From NCBI GenBank assembly GCA_027490995.1, contig JAIXWY010000003.1:248001-312000 (forward strand): DNA of 64,000 nt. The letters are read 5' to 3'. This stretch comes from Opitutaceae bacterium (GTDB lineage: Bacteria; Verrucomicrobiota; Verrucomicrobiia; Opitutales; Opitutaceae). How positions within the stretch are numbered: position 1 is the stretch's first letter; the number at the start of each line of letters is the position of its first letter. The notes beneath the pieces were generated by a model. It worked only from the letters and a program-made list of their open reading frames with translations. It was not told the origin of the DNA and made no database searches. Shown here piece by piece: positions 40,884 to 50,186 of the stretch. A program made the position numbers and the translations under genes.

Positions 40884-41267
40884 ATGCCGACCATCAACCA
40901 ACTTGTGCGCAAGGGCCGCCGCAACATCCGGGCGAAGTCCAAGTCCCCGGCGCTTGCGGGCAACCCCTTCCGCCGCGGCGTCTGCGTGCAGGTCATGACC
41001 CGCACCCCGAAGAAGCCTAATTCCGCGATCCGTAAGGTCGCCAAGGTTCGCCTGACCAACGGCAACGAAGTCATTTCGTACATTCCTGACGAAGGTCACA
41101 ACCTTCAGGAGCACTCCATTGTGCTGGTGCGCGGTGGCCGCGTGAAGGATCTTCCTGGCGTCCGCTACCACATCGTGCGTGGCACGCTCGACGCGACCGG
41201 CGTGGAAAAGCGCCGTCGCAGCCGCTCCAAGTATGGCGTCAAGCGCCCGAAGGCCGCGAAGGCCTAA
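40884..41267 (+). CDS. rpsL: 30S ribosomal protein S12
   Basis: This 127-residue decoding-centre protein starts at ATG 40884, which begins the invariant [11 protein letters not shown]; the longer open frame upstream is not S12-like. The streptomycin-relevant loops are wild type ([11 protein letters not shown] and [13 protein letters not shown]), so no resistance substitution is evident. It opens the str operon rpsL-rpsG-fusA, which here runs straight into the S10 operon genes. Confidence 0.97.
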   Translation: MPTINQLVRKGRRNIRAKSKSPALAGNPFRRGVCVQVMTRTPKKPNSAIRKVAKVRLTNGNEVISYIPDEGHNLQEHSIVLVRGGRVKDLPGVRYHIVRGTLDATGVEKRRRSRSKYGVKRPKAAKA

Positions 41268-41295
41268 TTAACCTCAGGAACGACGCACTCCTACC

Positions 41296-41769
41296 ATGTC
41301 ACGCCGTCACAGAGCCGACAAACGCACGATTGAACCGGACATCCGCTACAAGAGCCCGCTGGTGGCGCATCTTGTTCATGTGGTCATGAAGAGCGGAAAG
41401 AAGAATCTCGCTGAGCGCATCGTTTACGGAGCGTTCGAGAAGGTGTCCGAGAAGCTGGAAAAGGGTGATCCCGTCGATCTGCTGATCGGCGCCATGGAGA
41501 ACGCCCGTCCCCGCCTCGAAGTGAAGAGCCGCCGCGTGGGTGGTGCCACTTACCAGGTGCCGGTGGAAATTTCGTTTGAGCGTCAGGAGAGCCTCGCCCT
41601 CCGCTGGATCGTCACCGCCGCTGGCACCCGCAAGGGCGTGCCGATGCGCGATGCGCTCGCTGCGGAGATCGTCGATGCTTATAACAACACCGGGTCGGTC
41701 GTGAAGAAGAAGGAAGACACGCACAAGATGGCGCAGGCCAACCGTGCCTTTGCCCACCTCCGCTGGTAA
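41296..41769 (+). CDS. rpsG: 30S ribosomal protein S7
   Basis: This 157-residue primary assembly protein of the 30S head shows the canonical N-terminus (MSRRHRADKRTIEPDIRYKS), the VMKSGKKNLAERIVY helix and VGGATYQVPVEI. The C-terminal KKKEDTHKMAQANRAFAHLRW contacts E-site tRNA. It lies 28 bases after rpsL and 20 before fusA. Confidence 0.97.
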   Translation: MSRRHRADKRTIEPDIRYKSPLVAHLVHVVMKSGKKNLAERIVYGAFEKVSEKLEKGDPVDLLIGAMENARPRLEVKSRRVGGATYQVPVEISFERQESLALRWIVTAAGTRKGVPMRDALAAEIVDAYNNTGSVVKKKEDTHKMAQANRAFAHLRW

Positions 41770-41789
41770 TACTGTCCGATCGCGATACC

Positions 41790-43976
41790 ATGTCCGCTCT
41801 CTCCGATCTCAAGATCGTTACTGAAAAATCCCAGTTTGCTCCGGTGAACTCGCCGAATCGGCCGTTCCCGCTGGAGTGGACCCGGAACATCGGCATTGCT
41901 GCGCACATTGATGCGGGCAAGACGACGACCACCGAGCGTATCCTTTTCTACTCGGGCGCCGTCCATAAGATGGGCGAAGTGCACGAAGGTTCGACCGTGA
42001 CGGATTGGATGGAGCAGGAGCGCGAGCGTGGCATCACGATCACCGCCGCCGCCATTTCCTGCGCTTGGAACGCTTCCTGCGGCCCGTGGAAGGGAATCAA
42101 GCAGCGTATTAACATCATCGATACGCCGGGACACGTTGACTTCACCGCCGAGGTAGAGCGCTCGTTGCGCGTGCTCGATGGCGCGGTCGCGGTGTTCTGC
42201 GCGGTCGCCGGCGTGCAGCCCCAGTCCGAGACGGTCTGGCGCCAGGCCAACAAGTACCGCGTTCCGCGCGTCGCTTTCATCAATAAGATGGATCGCACGG
42301 GCGCCGACTTCTTCCGCGCGATCTCCGAGATGCGTGAGAAGCTCAAGGCCAACGCGCACCCGCTGTTCATTCCGATCGGTAAGGAAGAGAATTTCAGCGG
42401 CGTCATCGATCTCGTTCAGCAGATCGCCTACATTTTTGACGAGACGACCGACCCGCTCGGCATGACGCCGGTCACGAGCGCCATCCCGGCCGAGTATGCG
42501 GCGCAGACCAAGGAATACCGCGACCGCTTGATTGAGGCGGTGTCCGATTTCGACGACGTCATCGCCGAGAAGTACCTTGGTGGCGAGGAGATCTCTGTCG
42601 ACGAGTTGATGCTCGGCGTCCGCAAGGCGACGATCTCCCTCCAGTTCACGGGCGTGATCCCGGGCTCCGCGTTCAAGAAGAAGGGCGTGCAGCGCCTCCT
42701 CGATTGCGTGGTCAATTACCTCCCGAGCCCGATCGACGTTCCGCCCATGAAGGGCCAGAACTCGGACGGCCAAGAGGTCGAGGCCAAGGTTGATGACAAG
42801 TCGAAGCTCGCGGGTCTGGCGTTCAAGCTCTGGAGCGATCCGTTTGTCGGAAAGCTCGTCTTCTTCCGCGTCTATACCGGAACGATCACGAAGGGCATGT
42901 CGCTCTACAATCCCCGGACGCGTCGCACGGAGCGCGTGTCCCGCCTCGTCCTCATGCGCGCGATCGAGCGCGAGGAAATCGACATCGCCTACGCGGGCGA
43001 CATTTGCGCCTTGGTCGGCGTGAAGGACGTCATCACGGGTGATACGCTTTCTCACGAAGATAACGACATCCGTCTCGAGCCGCCGTCCTTCCCGGACCCG
43101 GTTATCGCGATGTCCATCGAGCCCAACTCAAAGGCCGACCAGGAGAAGATGGGCACCGCCCTGCAGCGTCTGGTTGCCGAGGATCCGACGCTCCGCGTCT
43201 CCACCGATCCGGATACGGGTCAGGTCATTCTCGCCGGCATGGGCGAACTGCATCTCGACATCATCCGCGACCGCATGAAGCGCGAGTTCAAGGTCGAGGC
43301 CACTGCCGGTAAGCCGCAGATCGCGTACCGCGAGACGGTCACGACCGCCGCCGACGCCGAGGGCAAGTTCATCCGTCAGTCGGGCGGCAAGGGCCAGTAT
43401 GGTCACGTCGTCGTCAAGATTGAGCCGAACGAGAAGGGTAAGGGCATCGAGGTCGTCAACGAGATCGTTGGCGGCGCGATTCCAAAGGAGTTCATCAAGC
43501 CGGCGACGGACGGAATCCTCGAGGGCACCAACAATGGTGTGGTCGCCGGATATCCGACGGTCGACGCCATCGTTCGCATCGTCGATGGCTCGTTCCACGA
43601 GGTCGACTCGTCAGAACTCGCGTTCAAGATGGCTGGCATCTTCGCCTTTAAGGAGGCGATGAAGAAGGCTAAGCCGATCCTCCTCGAGCCGATTATGGCC
43701 GTGGAGCTCACGACGCCTGAGGAGTACCAGGGCGATCTCATGGGCGACATCAATCGCCGCCGTGGTACGATTCAGGGCATGGAGAACAAGGCGGGCGCGT
43801 GCATCGTCACCGCCGCCGTCCCGCTCGAGACCCTCTTCGGCTACGTCACGGACATCCGTTCTCTTTCCAAGGGGCGCGCAAGCGCCTCAATCACGCCCTC
43901 GCACTTCGAGCAGGTCCCCAACGCCCTGCTGCAGAAGATCGTCGAGGCTTCCCCCAAGGCGCCGGCGCGCACCTAA
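41790..43976 (+). CDS. fusA: Elongation factor G
   Basis: The 728-residue translocase GTPase has a normal G domain: AHIDAGKTTTTERIL, switch I with RERGITIT intact, DTPGHVDFTAEVERSL and NKMDRTGADFF. Domains II-V follow, ending with the domain IV tip GYPTVDAIVRIVDGSFHEVDSS. It is about 25 residues longer than E. coli EF-G, owing to an N-terminal extension and a short insert (NASCGPWKG) before the G3 motif. Its normal switch I contrasts with that of EF-Tu in the same window. Confidence 0.97.
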   Translation: MSALSDLKIVTEKSQFAPVNSPNRPFPLEWTRNIGIAAHIDAGKTTTTERILFYSGAVHKMGEVHEGSTVTDWMEQERERGITITAAAISCAWNASCGPWKGIKQRINIIDTPGHVDFTAEVERSLRVLDGAVAVFCAVAGVQPQSETVWRQANKYRVPRVAFINKMDRTGADFFRAISEMREKLKANAHPLFIPIGKEENFSGVIDLVQQIAYIFDETTDPLGMTPVTSAIPAEYAAQTKEYRDRLIEAVSDFDDVIAEKYLGGEEISVDELMLGVRKATISLQFTGVIPGSAFKKKGVQRLLDCVVNYLPSPIDVPPMKGQNSDGQEVEAKVDDKSKLAGLAFKLWSDPFVGKLVFFRVYTGTITKGMSLYNPRTRRTERVSRLVLMRAIEREEIDIAYAGDICALVGVKDVITGDTLSHEDNDIRLEPPSFPDPVIAMSIEPNSKADQEKMGTALQRLVAEDPTLRVSTDPDTGQVILAGMGELHLDIIRDRMKREFKVEATAGKPQIAYRETVTTAADAEGKFIRQSGGKGQYGHVVVKIEPNEKGKGIEVVNEIVGGAIPKEFIKPATDGILEGTNNGVVAGYPTVDAIVRIVDGSFHEVDSSELAFKMAGIFAFKEAMKKAKPILLEPIMAVELTTPEEYQGDLMGDINRRRGTIQGMENKAGACIVTAAVPLETLFGYVTDIRSLSKGRASASITPSHFEQVPNALLQKIVEASPKAPART

Positions 43977-43991
43977 CCTCCGACTTCCGCC

Positions 43992-44300
43992 ATGAAAGGC
44001 CAACGCATTCGCATCAAGCTCCAGGGTTTTGACTATCGAGTCATCGATCAGTCGGCCCTTGAGATCGTCGAGACCGCCAAACGCTCGGGCGCCCGCGTAT
44101 CGGGTCCGATCCCGCTGCCGACGCGCATCGACAAGCTCTCGGTCAATCGCTCTCCGCACGTCGACAAGAAGTCGATGGAGCAGTTCGAAACGCGCACGCA
44201 CAAGCGCCTGATCGACATCATCGAGCCGACGGCCCAGACGGTCGACGAGCTCAAGAAGCTGAACCTCCCGTCCGGCGTCGACATCACCATCAACGTTTGA
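43992..44300 (+). CDS. rpsJ: 30S ribosomal protein S10 (NusE)
   Basis: This 102-residue protein acts in the 30S head and as the NusE antitermination factor. It shows the S10 signature [24 protein letters not shown] and [21 protein letters not shown]. It starts 15 bases after fusA, so str and S10 genes appear to be joined in one transcript. The 108-base spacer after it is structured. Confidence 0.97.
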   Translation: MKGQRIRIKLQGFDYRVIDQSALEIVETAKRSGARVSGPIPLPTRIDKLSVNRSPHVDKKSMEQFETRTHKRLIDIIEPTAQTVDELKKLNLPSGVDITINV

Positions 44301-44339
44301 GCACCCGGAAGATCCTTTAACCCACAGTCTAGCGGCCAC

Positions 44340-44398
44340 TCTCTCCGGCGAGGAGAGAATCGCTAATGTAGGTCTCCAAACGGAAACCCTCCACCTAC
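44340..44398 (+). promoter_or_regulatory. Two stem-loops in the rpsJ-rplC spacer
   Basis: A 7-base-pair stem with a 5-base loop (44340-44346 with 44352-44358) is followed by a 6-base-pair stem closing a 19-base loop (44368-44373 with 44393-44398), ending 10 bases before the rplC ATG. The place and form suggest an L4- or L3-type leader moved downstream of rpsJ. No T tract argues against simple termination. Confidence 0.4.
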
Positions 44399-44408
44399 CA
44401 CTTAGCCC

Positions 44409-45062
44409 ATGTCAATCAGCACACTTATTGGCACGAAACTCGGAATGACGCAGGTCTACGACGCGCAAAACGTCTTGGTCCCCGTCACCGTCGTCGAAGC
44501 CGGACCCTGTTCAGTGGTCCAGGTCAAGACCGTCGAGAACGACGGTTACGACGCAGTCCAGATCGGCTTCTCGAAGCGCAAGGACAAGAACGCCTCTAAG
44601 GGCGAGTCCGCCCATGCGAAGAAGGCCGGTCTTGAAACCACGCCCCGCGTGCTCTCCGAGGTTCGCCTTGAGAGCAAGTCCGCCCTGAAGCAGGGTGACG
44701 TCGTCACGGTTGAGACCTTCAAGGAAGGCCAGTTCGTGGACGTCATCGGCATCACCAAGGGCAAGGGCTTCCAAGGCGTCGTTCGCCGTTTCCGCGTCGC
44801 GGGCGGTCCCGCCTCCCACGGCTCGATGTTCCATCGGCGCATCGGCTCCATCGGCATGCGCCAGACTCCTGGCCGGTCGTGGAAGAATCAGGCGATGCCT
44901 GGTCACATGGGCGGCGATCGCCGCACCGTGCAGAACCTCCGCGTCGTGAAGGTCCTTCCTGAGAAGAACCTGCTGCTCGTGAAGGGCGCCATTCCCGGCG
45001 CCAACGGGGACGACGTGATCGTCCGCACCGCGATCAAGGGCCAGCCCAAGGCCAGCGCCTAA
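44409..45062 (+). CDS. rplC: 50S ribosomal protein L3
   Basis: This 217-residue protein reaches the peptidyl transferase centre. The N-terminus LIGTKLGMTQVYD and the extended-loop region GKGFQGVVRRFRVAGGPASHGS and MPGHMGGDRRTVQNLRVVKV are typical. It begins the rplC-rplD-rplW-rplB run, with tight spacing to rplD (18 bases). Confidence 0.97.
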   Translation: MSISTLIGTKLGMTQVYDAQNVLVPVTVVEAGPCSVVQVKTVENDGYDAVQIGFSKRKDKNASKGESAHAKKAGLETTPRVLSEVRLESKSALKQGDVVTVETFKEGQFVDVIGITKGKGFQGVVRRFRVAGGPASHGSMFHRRIGSIGMRQTPGRSWKNQAMPGHMGGDRRTVQNLRVVKVLPEKNLLLVKGAIPGANGDDVIVRTAIKGQPKASA

Positions 45063-45080
45063 TCGAGAGGATCCCCAGCA

Positions 45081-45716
45081 ATGAAGCTCAAAGTTTACAG
45101 TCCCGACGCCTCGTCGAGCCGCGATGAGGACTTTCCGAATCTCCCCGTCTTCGAAGGCGACAAGGGCCTTCAGGCGCTCAAGGAAGTGATCGTAGCCATC
45201 CGCGCGAACCAGCGCCAAGGCACGCGCTCGACCAAGACGCGTGGCGAGGTGTCTGGCGGCGGCAAGAAGCCGTGGCGTCAGAAGGGTACCGGTCGCGCTC
45301 GCGCCGGTTCCATCCGCTCGCCCCTGTGGGTCGGCGGTGGTGTCGTCTTCGGTCCGCGTCCGCGTGACTTTTCGAAGAAGATCAACCAAAAGGTCAGTTC
45401 ACTCGCCTTCAGTCGCGCCTTGTTTGATCGCGCTTCGGCCGGCGAACTCGTCGTCATTGAGTCTGTCGCGCTGCCGCAGGCCAAGACGCGCCAGGTGAAC
45501 ACGATCGTCAACCGGATCGAGCCGAAGGGCAAATTGCTCCTCGTCGATGCTCCGTTCTCGGCTGAGACCGCCCGCGCGGCTCGCAACCTTGCTCGCGTCT
45601 CTCTGCAGGAAGCCGCGAAGCTGAACGCGCTCGATCTCGCGCAGTACAAGAAGATCATCGTCAGCTCGGCCGCTCTCAAGGCCATCCTCGCTCGCGTCAA
45701 CGGAGCTCAGAACTAA
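45081..45716 (+). CDS. rplD: 50S ribosomal protein L4
   Basis: This 211-residue protein lines the exit tunnel. The long loop contains QGTRSTKTRGEVSGGGKKPWRQKGTGRAR as in other bacteria. The globular domain ends with a helix NALDLAQYKKIIVS. In E. coli L4 represses its own operon; candidate leader hairpins here lie before rplC. rplW begins 1 base after the stop. Confidence 0.96.
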   Translation: MKLKVYSPDASSSRDEDFPNLPVFEGDKGLQALKEVIVAIRANQRQGTRSTKTRGEVSGGGKKPWRQKGTGRARAGSIRSPLWVGGGVVFGPRPRDFSKKINQKVSSLAFSRALFDRASAGELVVIESVALPQAKTRQVNTIVNRIEPKGKLLLVDAPFSAETARAARNLARVSLQEAAKLNALDLAQYKKIIVSSAALKAILARVNGAQN

Positions 45717-45717
45717 G

Positions 45718-45999
45718 ATGAACGCCCTCCAGACTCTCAAACTTCTTCGTCTGACCGAGAAGGCAACCCAGGCCTCGGCGGACCTCGGCCAGTACACGTT
45801 CGAGGTTGCTTCCACGGCAACCAAGGGCGCCGTGCGCCAGGCCGTCGAGCAGACCTTCAAGGTCAAGGTGACGCGCGTGAACGTCCAAAATTACCGCGGC
45901 AAGAACAAGCGCAGCCGCACCGGCCGCCCGAGCACGACCTCCGACTACAAGAAGGCGATCGTGACGCTCAAGGCCGGCGACAAGATCGAGCTCGTCTAA
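45718..45999 (+). CDS. rplW: 50S ribosomal protein L23
   Basis: This 93-residue protein sits at the exit-tunnel rim and docks the signal recognition particle and trigger factor. It matches the short bacterial form: LLRLTEKATQASADLGQYTFEVASTATK and the VTRVNVQNYRGKNKRSRTGRPSTTSDYKKA extension. It is almost contiguous with rplD, which implies translational coupling. Confidence 0.95.
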   Translation: MNALQTLKLLRLTEKATQASADLGQYTFEVASTATKGAVRQAVEQTFKVKVTRVNVQNYRGKNKRSRTGRPSTTSDYKKAIVTLKAGDKIELV

Positions 46000-46030
46000 G
46001 CGCGCTCGCCGAACACCGGAGAACACCACC

Positions 46031-46906
46031 ATGGCTCTGAAACCTTTCCGTCCTCTCACCCCCGCCCAGCGCTTCACGCTGCTCAATAGCCCCAAGGGCC
46101 TGAGCAAGAAGCGCCCGGAGCGCGCCCTGACCGAGCCGAAGCCGAAGACCGGCGGACGCAATGTCTACGGTCGCGTTACGTCGCGTCGCCGCGGCGGCGG
46201 TCACAAACAGCTCTACCGCATCATCGACTTCAAGCGCGCCGACAAGCTCGACGTGCCGGCGAAGGTGATCGCACTCGAGTACGATCCCAACCGCACGGCC
46301 CACATCGCCTTGGTCCAGTACCAAGACGCATCGGCTGAGAAGCGTTACATCATCGCCCCGAAGGGTCTTGAGGTCGGCAGCACCATCGTCACCTCAAACA
46401 AGGCGACGACGAACGACTTCCTGGTCGGAAACAATTTTCCGCTGAGCCTGATCCCCCCGTCGACCGCGCTGCACTGCGTGGAGCTGGTTCCGGGTCGTGG
46501 CGCCAAGCTGGGTCGCACCGCCGGCACCTCGATCGTCCTCGTGGCGGTGGAGAACGGCGTCGCCCAGTTGAAGATGCCGTCCGGCGAAATCCGTCTCCTG
46601 AGCCCGAATTGCCGCGCCACGATCGGTGCGGTGGGTAACGGAGACCACGCCAATGAGTCGCTCGGCAAGGCCGGTCGCAACCGCTGGCTCGGCCGCCGTC
46701 CGCGCGTGCGTGGTATGGCGATGAACCCGGTCGACCACCCGAACGGTGGCGGTCAGGGTAAGTCCAAGGGTGGTGGTGGTCGCCAGCAATTGGTGTCCCC
46801 GTGGGGTCAGCTCGCGAAGGGCTTCCCGACGCGTCGTCGCTCCAAGACCTCCAGCAGTCAGATCCTCGTCCGTCACAACGGCCGTCCGCCCCGCAACCGG
46901 AAGTAA
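46031..46906 (+). CDS. rplB: 50S ribosomal protein L2
   Basis: This 291-residue protein bridges the subunits and is needed for peptidyl transfer. It keeps NVYGRVTSRRRGGGHKQLYRIIDFKR at the N-terminus. The C-terminal loop reads MNPVDHPNGGGQG, so the essential His is kept while the second His of HPHGG is Asn. It is about 18 residues longer than E. coli L2, with small loop insertions (for example TSNKATTNDFLVGNNFPLS). Confidence 0.96.
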   Translation: MALKPFRPLTPAQRFTLLNSPKGLSKKRPERALTEPKPKTGGRNVYGRVTSRRRGGGHKQLYRIIDFKRADKLDVPAKVIALEYDPNRTAHIALVQYQDASAEKRYIIAPKGLEVGSTIVTSNKATTNDFLVGNNFPLSLIPPSTALHCVELVPGRGAKLGRTAGTSIVLVAVENGVAQLKMPSGEIRLLSPNCRATIGAVGNGDHANESLGKAGRNRWLGRRPRVRGMAMNPVDHPNGGGQGKSKGGGGRQQLVSPWGQLAKGFPTRRRSKTSSSQILVRHNGRPPRNRK

Positions 46907-46921
46907 TCGCTCTTTTCCATC

Positions 46922-47200
46922 ATGGCCCGCTCCATCAAAAAAGGCTTTTTCGTCGACTACCACCTGCTCGAGAAAATCGAGAAGGCCTCCAAGTCTGGCG
47001 GCACGAAGAAGCCCATCCAGACGTGGTCCCGCCGTTCGACCATCACGCCCGATTTCATCGGGCTCACGTTCAACGTCCATAACGGCAAGGCGTTCGTCGC
47101 CGTGTACGTGACCGAGAACATGGTTGGTCATAAGCTCGGCGAGTTTGCCCCGACGCGCATCTTCAAGTCGCACGGTGGTATGACCCGCAAGGAAATCTGA
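46922..47200 (+). CDS. rpsS: 30S ribosomal protein S19
   Basis: This 92-residue protein pairs with S13 in the 30S head. The sequence [44 protein letters not shown] and [11 protein letters not shown] is canonical. The 126-base gap that follows is long for an S10 operon. It contains only a small CCCC/GGGG hairpin (47299-47310). Confidence 0.97.
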   Translation: MARSIKKGFFVDYHLLEKIEKASKSGGTKKPIQTWSRRSTITPDFIGLTFNVHNGKAFVAVYVTENMVGHKLGEFAPTRIFKSHGGMTRKEI

Positions 47201-47326
47201 GCCCGTTCAGGCTGTCCTTTTCCCAACCGTCCTCACCGACCCGTATCATCCCATCACAAAAGGGCAGGGTGGTCACCATTCCGGTACCGCTGCTGTCGCC
47301 CCTCGCGGGGAATCCCTCAAGCAACC

Positions 47327-47668
47327 ATGGAAGTCCAAGCCATCACCCGCTACGCTCGCATGTCACCGAAGAAGGTGCGCGAGGTGGCCCGTACGATTCA
47401 GGGCCGCAAGGCCCCCGATGCCGTCGATCTTCTCGGGATCATCCCGCGGAAGAGCGCGCAGCTCATCGCCAAGACGCTGAAGAGCGCCATCGCGAACGCC
47501 GAGAACAACAACAACGTCTCGGCTGACGCTCTGACCGTGAAGTCCGCCATCGTGGACCAAGGTCCGGTGCTCAAGCGCTTCAAGGCCGGTGCGCGTGGTA
47601 CTGCCATGCCCCGCCGGAAGAAGATGTCCCACATCACGATCGTCCTGACGGACGGTAACTCCAACTAA
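47327..47668 (+). CDS. rplV: 50S ribosomal protein L22
   Basis: This 113-residue protein lines the exit tunnel with its beta hairpin. It shows [19 protein letters not shown] at the N-terminus and the hairpin region [23 protein letters not shown]. The macrolide-relevant hairpin tip has no deletion or duplication that I can see. It ends 8 bases before rpsC. Confidence 0.97.
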   Translation: MEVQAITRYARMSPKKVREVARTIQGRKAPDAVDLLGIIPRKSAQLIAKTLKSAIANAENNNNVSADALTVKSAIVDQGPVLKRFKAGARGTAMPRRKKMSHITIVLTDGNSN

Positions 47669-47676
47669 TCCTCTCC

Positions 47677-48312
47677 ATGGGCCAAAAGACCAATCCCACC
47701 GGTTTCCGCCTTGCCGTTCGTCGGAACTGGCAGTCCCGCTGGTTCGCCACCAAGAAGGATTTCCCGAAGCTTCTCCTCGAGGATCAGATCATCCGCGAGA
47801 AGCTGATGGAGAAACTCAAGCAGGCCTCGGTGCCGCGCATCTTCATCGAGCGCGCCTCCAACCGTGTGCGCGTCAAGATCTACACCGCCCGTCCGGGCGT
47901 GGTGATCGGCCGCAAGGGTCAGGAGGTCGAGAAGATCAAGGACGAGCTCGCCAAGCTGACGGGCAAGGAGATCCTCCTCGACATCCAGGAAGTTAAGAAG
48001 CCCGAGATCGAGGCTCAGCTCGTCGCTGAGAACGTCGCTCTCCAGCTCGAACGCCGCATCGCTTTCCGCCGCGCCATGAAGAAGGCCGTGGAAATGTCCA
48101 TGGCTCTCGGCGCTGAGGGTATTCGTATCCAGTGCTCTGGCCGTCTCGGTGGCGCCGACATCGCGCGTCGCGAGTGGCAACGCAAGGGTCGCGTGCCGCT
48201 GCACACGCTCCGCGAGCACATCGATTACGGCTTCTCCGAGGCCCAGACCGTGTACGGCAAGATCGGCGTGAAGTGCTGGATCTGCAAAAAGGAAGCTGAC
48301 GCCAACGCCTAA
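47677..48312 (+). CDS. rpsC: 30S ribosomal protein S3
   Basis: This 211-residue protein is part of the mRNA entry channel. It has [17 protein letters not shown] at the N-terminus, a KH domain ([20 protein letters not shown]) and the C-terminal domain with [25 protein letters not shown]. The C-terminus is about 20 residues shorter than in E. coli and ends [13 protein letters not shown]. Confidence 0.96.
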   Translation: MGQKTNPTGFRLAVRRNWQSRWFATKKDFPKLLLEDQIIREKLMEKLKQASVPRIFIERASNRVRVKIYTARPGVVIGRKGQEVEKIKDELAKLTGKEILLDIQEVKKPEIEAQLVAENVALQLERRIAFRRAMKKAVEMSMALGAEGIRIQCSGRLGGADIARREWQRKGRVPLHTLREHIDYGFSEAQTVYGKIGVKCWICKKEADANA

Positions 48313-48375
48313 GCTGGTTCTTCCCCCGCCGCCTTCCCGCGGCGGGACCGAACTTCAAAACTCCGGATATCTCCC

Positions 48376-48798
48376 ATGGCTCTCGCACCCTCCCGTACCA
48401 AGTTCCGCAAGTCCCAGAAGGGCTCGCGCGCCGGCAATGCCAAGCGTGGCAACACCCTGGCCTTCGGCGAGTTTGGTCTTCAGTCCCTCTCCCGCGGCCC
48501 GATGACGGGCCAGCAGATCGAGGCCGCCCGCGTCACGATCTCCCGCCACCTCAAGCGCAAGGGCAAGCTCTGGATTCGCATCTTCCCGCACAAGCCGGTG
48601 ACGAAGAAGCCGGCGGAGACCCGCATGGGTCAGGGCAAAGGCCCCGTCGAGTTCTACGTCGCGGTGATCAAGCCCGGTGCCGTACTTTTCGAGCTCTCTG
48701 GCGTTCCGACTTCGATCGCGAAGGAGGCCTTCCGCCTCGCTGATGCCAAACTGCCTTTCCGCTGCCGCTTCATCGTGCGCGCCGGTTCGGCAGCCTAA
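48376..48798 (+). CDS. rplP: 50S ribosomal protein L16
   Basis: This 140-residue protein helps position tRNA in the A site. It contains [27 protein letters not shown], and the [23 protein letters not shown] motif near the functional loop. Length is close to that of E. coli (136). It precedes rpmC by 32 bases. Confidence 0.97.
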   Translation: MALAPSRTKFRKSQKGSRAGNAKRGNTLAFGEFGLQSLSRGPMTGQQIEAARVTISRHLKRKGKLWIRIFPHKPVTKKPAETRMGQGKGPVEFYVAVIKPGAVLFELSGVPTSIAKEAFRLADAKLPFRCRFIVRAGSAA

Positions 48799-48830
48799 CC
48801 TCCGGGCTAAACCCGACACCACCGACTGCC

Positions 48831-49031
48831 ATGACTTCCAAAGAAATTCGTGAACTGACGCCCGCCGAGATCGACACCAAGGTCCGCGAGGCCCGCGAGC
48901 GTCTCCTCCAACTCCGTCTCCGCAAGCACACCGGCCAGGTCGAGAAGACCCACGAGCTGCGTGCGCTGCGCAAGGACATTGCCCGCCTCCTCACCGGGGC
49001 GACCGCGAAGAAATCCGTCAAAGCTGCCTAA
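48831..49031 (+). CDS. rpmC: 50S ribosomal protein L29
   Basis: This 66-residue two-helix protein lies at the tunnel exit. The pattern [27 protein letters not shown] and the second helix [14 protein letters not shown] are typical. It ends 5 bases before rpsQ. Confidence 0.95.
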   Translation: MTSKEIRELTPAEIDTKVREARERLLQLRLRKHTGQVEKTHELRALRKDIARLLTGATAKKSVKAA

Positions 49032-49036
49032 CCGCC

Positions 49037-49381
49037 ATGTCCACGCGCAACACCCGCAAGACCCTTACCGGTTTCGTCACCTCCCGCTCCGGCGACAAGT
49101 CGGTCAAGGTCACGATTCCCTACAAGACGCCGCATCCGCGTTACCACAAGGTCATCAATCGCCAGACCGTCCTTCACGTCCACGACGAGAAGAACGAGAC
49201 CAAGAACGGCGACAAGGTAGAGGTCATGGAGACCCGCCCCCTCAGCCGTCTGAAGCGCTGGCGCATTGTTCGCATCGTTGAGCGGGCCATCACGTCCGAC
49301 GCGGTCGCCATCAGCGAGACCGATGTCGCAGCGGCCGTTCCCACCAAGACCACCGCGACGAAGGCGTCGACGCAGGCCTAA
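49037..49381 (+). CDS. rpsQ: 30S ribosomal protein S17 with a C-terminal extension
   Basis: Residues 1-85 are the normal S17 OB-fold (RKTLTGFVTSRSGDKSVKVTI, HPRYHKVINRQT, PLSRLKRWRIVRIVER). The family is usually about 84 residues. Here residues 86-114 form an extra Ala/Thr-rich tail (AVPTKTTATKASTQA). The tail is in frame and ends 43 bases before rplN. Similar low-complexity tails occur on other ribosomal proteins in this window. Confidence 0.95.
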   Translation: MSTRNTRKTLTGFVTSRSGDKSVKVTIPYKTPHPRYHKVINRQTVLHVHDEKNETKNGDKVEVMETRPLSRLKRWRIVRIVERAITSDAVAISETDVAAAVPTKTTATKASTQA

Positions 49382-49423
49382 GGCCGCGCTTCCGCCCACC
49401 CGCCGCAGACTGAAAGGAAACCC

Positions 49424-49789
49424 ATGATCCAGCTTCGTTCCATCGTCGAGGTCGCCGACAACACCGGCGCCCGCAAGGCCGCCTTCATTTCCCGCAAGGG
49501 TCAGAATACCGACACCGCCGGTGTCGGCGACATCGTCACGGTCCACATTAAGGAAAGCACCACCGATGCCACCGTGAAGAAGGGCGAGGTCGCCAAGGCC
49601 GTCGTCGTCCGCACGCGCGCTCCGGTGCGTCGCGCCGATGGCAGCTACCTGCGCTTCGACGCCAATGCCATCGTTATCATCGGTGCCGACGGCAATCCGC
49701 GCGGCACCCGCATCTTCGGGCCTGTCGCCCGCGAGCTGCGCGCCAAGAACTTCATGAAGATCATCTCGCTCGCCCCCGAGGTGCTGTAA
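49424..49789 (+). CDS. rplN: 50S ribosomal protein L14
   Basis: This 121-residue subunit-interface protein is also the docking site of RsfS, encoded at 9053-9985. It has [19 protein letters not shown], the [11 protein letters not shown] strand and [26 protein letters not shown]. Length matches that of E. coli (123). Confidence 0.97.
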   Translation: MIQLRSIVEVADNTGARKAAFISRKGQNTDTAGVGDIVTVHIKESTTDATVKKGEVAKAVVVRTRAPVRRADGSYLRFDANAIVIIGADGNPRGTRIFGPVARELRAKNFMKIISLAPEVL

Positions 49790-49800
49790 AGGAGCCGACC

Positions 49801-50076
49801 ATGCAGACATTCCATATCAAACGCGGCGACGAAGTCGTCGTCCTCGCCGGTGCCCACCGTGGCAAGTCCGGCAAGATTCTCGAGATCCTCGCCGGCTCCC
49901 AGCGCGCCCGCGTTGAAGGTGTCGCGATGATCAAGCGGCATCTCAAGAAGTCGCAGGAGCACCCGAACGGCACCATCGCCGAGCGTGAGGGCTCCATCCA
50001 CGTGTCCAACCTGCAGCTGAAGAGCCGTTTCGACGCGAGCAAGCGCCGTCCGGCCAAGGCTGCCGCGACGGCCTAA
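49801..50076 (+). CDS. rplX: 50S ribosomal protein L24
   Basis: This 91-residue assembly initiator has a KOW motif (DEVVVLAGAHRGKSGKILEI) and HPNGTIAEREGSIHVSNLQL. It is shorter than many L24 proteins (about 103) and lacks the C-terminal Cys-containing part. It is followed by a terminator-like hairpin before rplE. Confidence 0.95.
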   Translation: MQTFHIKRGDEVVVLAGAHRGKSGKILEILAGSQRARVEGVAMIKRHLKKSQEHPNGTIAEREGSIHVSNLQLKSRFDASKRRPAKAAATA

Positions 50077-50085
50077 ACCCCTTTG

Positions 50086-50138
50086 CGTTCTCCCTTGCCT
50101 CGGCACCGGGGCAGTGAGAACGTTTTCCTTTTTCCTCC
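50086..50138 (+). terminator. Terminator-like hairpin in the rplX-rplE spacer
   Basis: A 7-base-pair stem (50086-50092 with 50116-50122) holds a short inner stem (50096-50099 with 50110-50113) and is followed by a T-rich tract (50123-50134). It lies inside the spc gene run, so it must be partial or regulated. The E. coli S8 repressor site is at the same L24-L5 junction. Confidence 0.55.
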
Positions 50139-50186
50139 TTTAACGAACTCCCTTTGCCACCGGCTTGGAAACCCGGGGCTCCATCC

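Noticed and set aside
40969..41163. Streptomycin-resistance changes in rpsL
   Set aside because: The loops TPKKPNS and [13 protein letters not shown] carry the usual sensitive residues.
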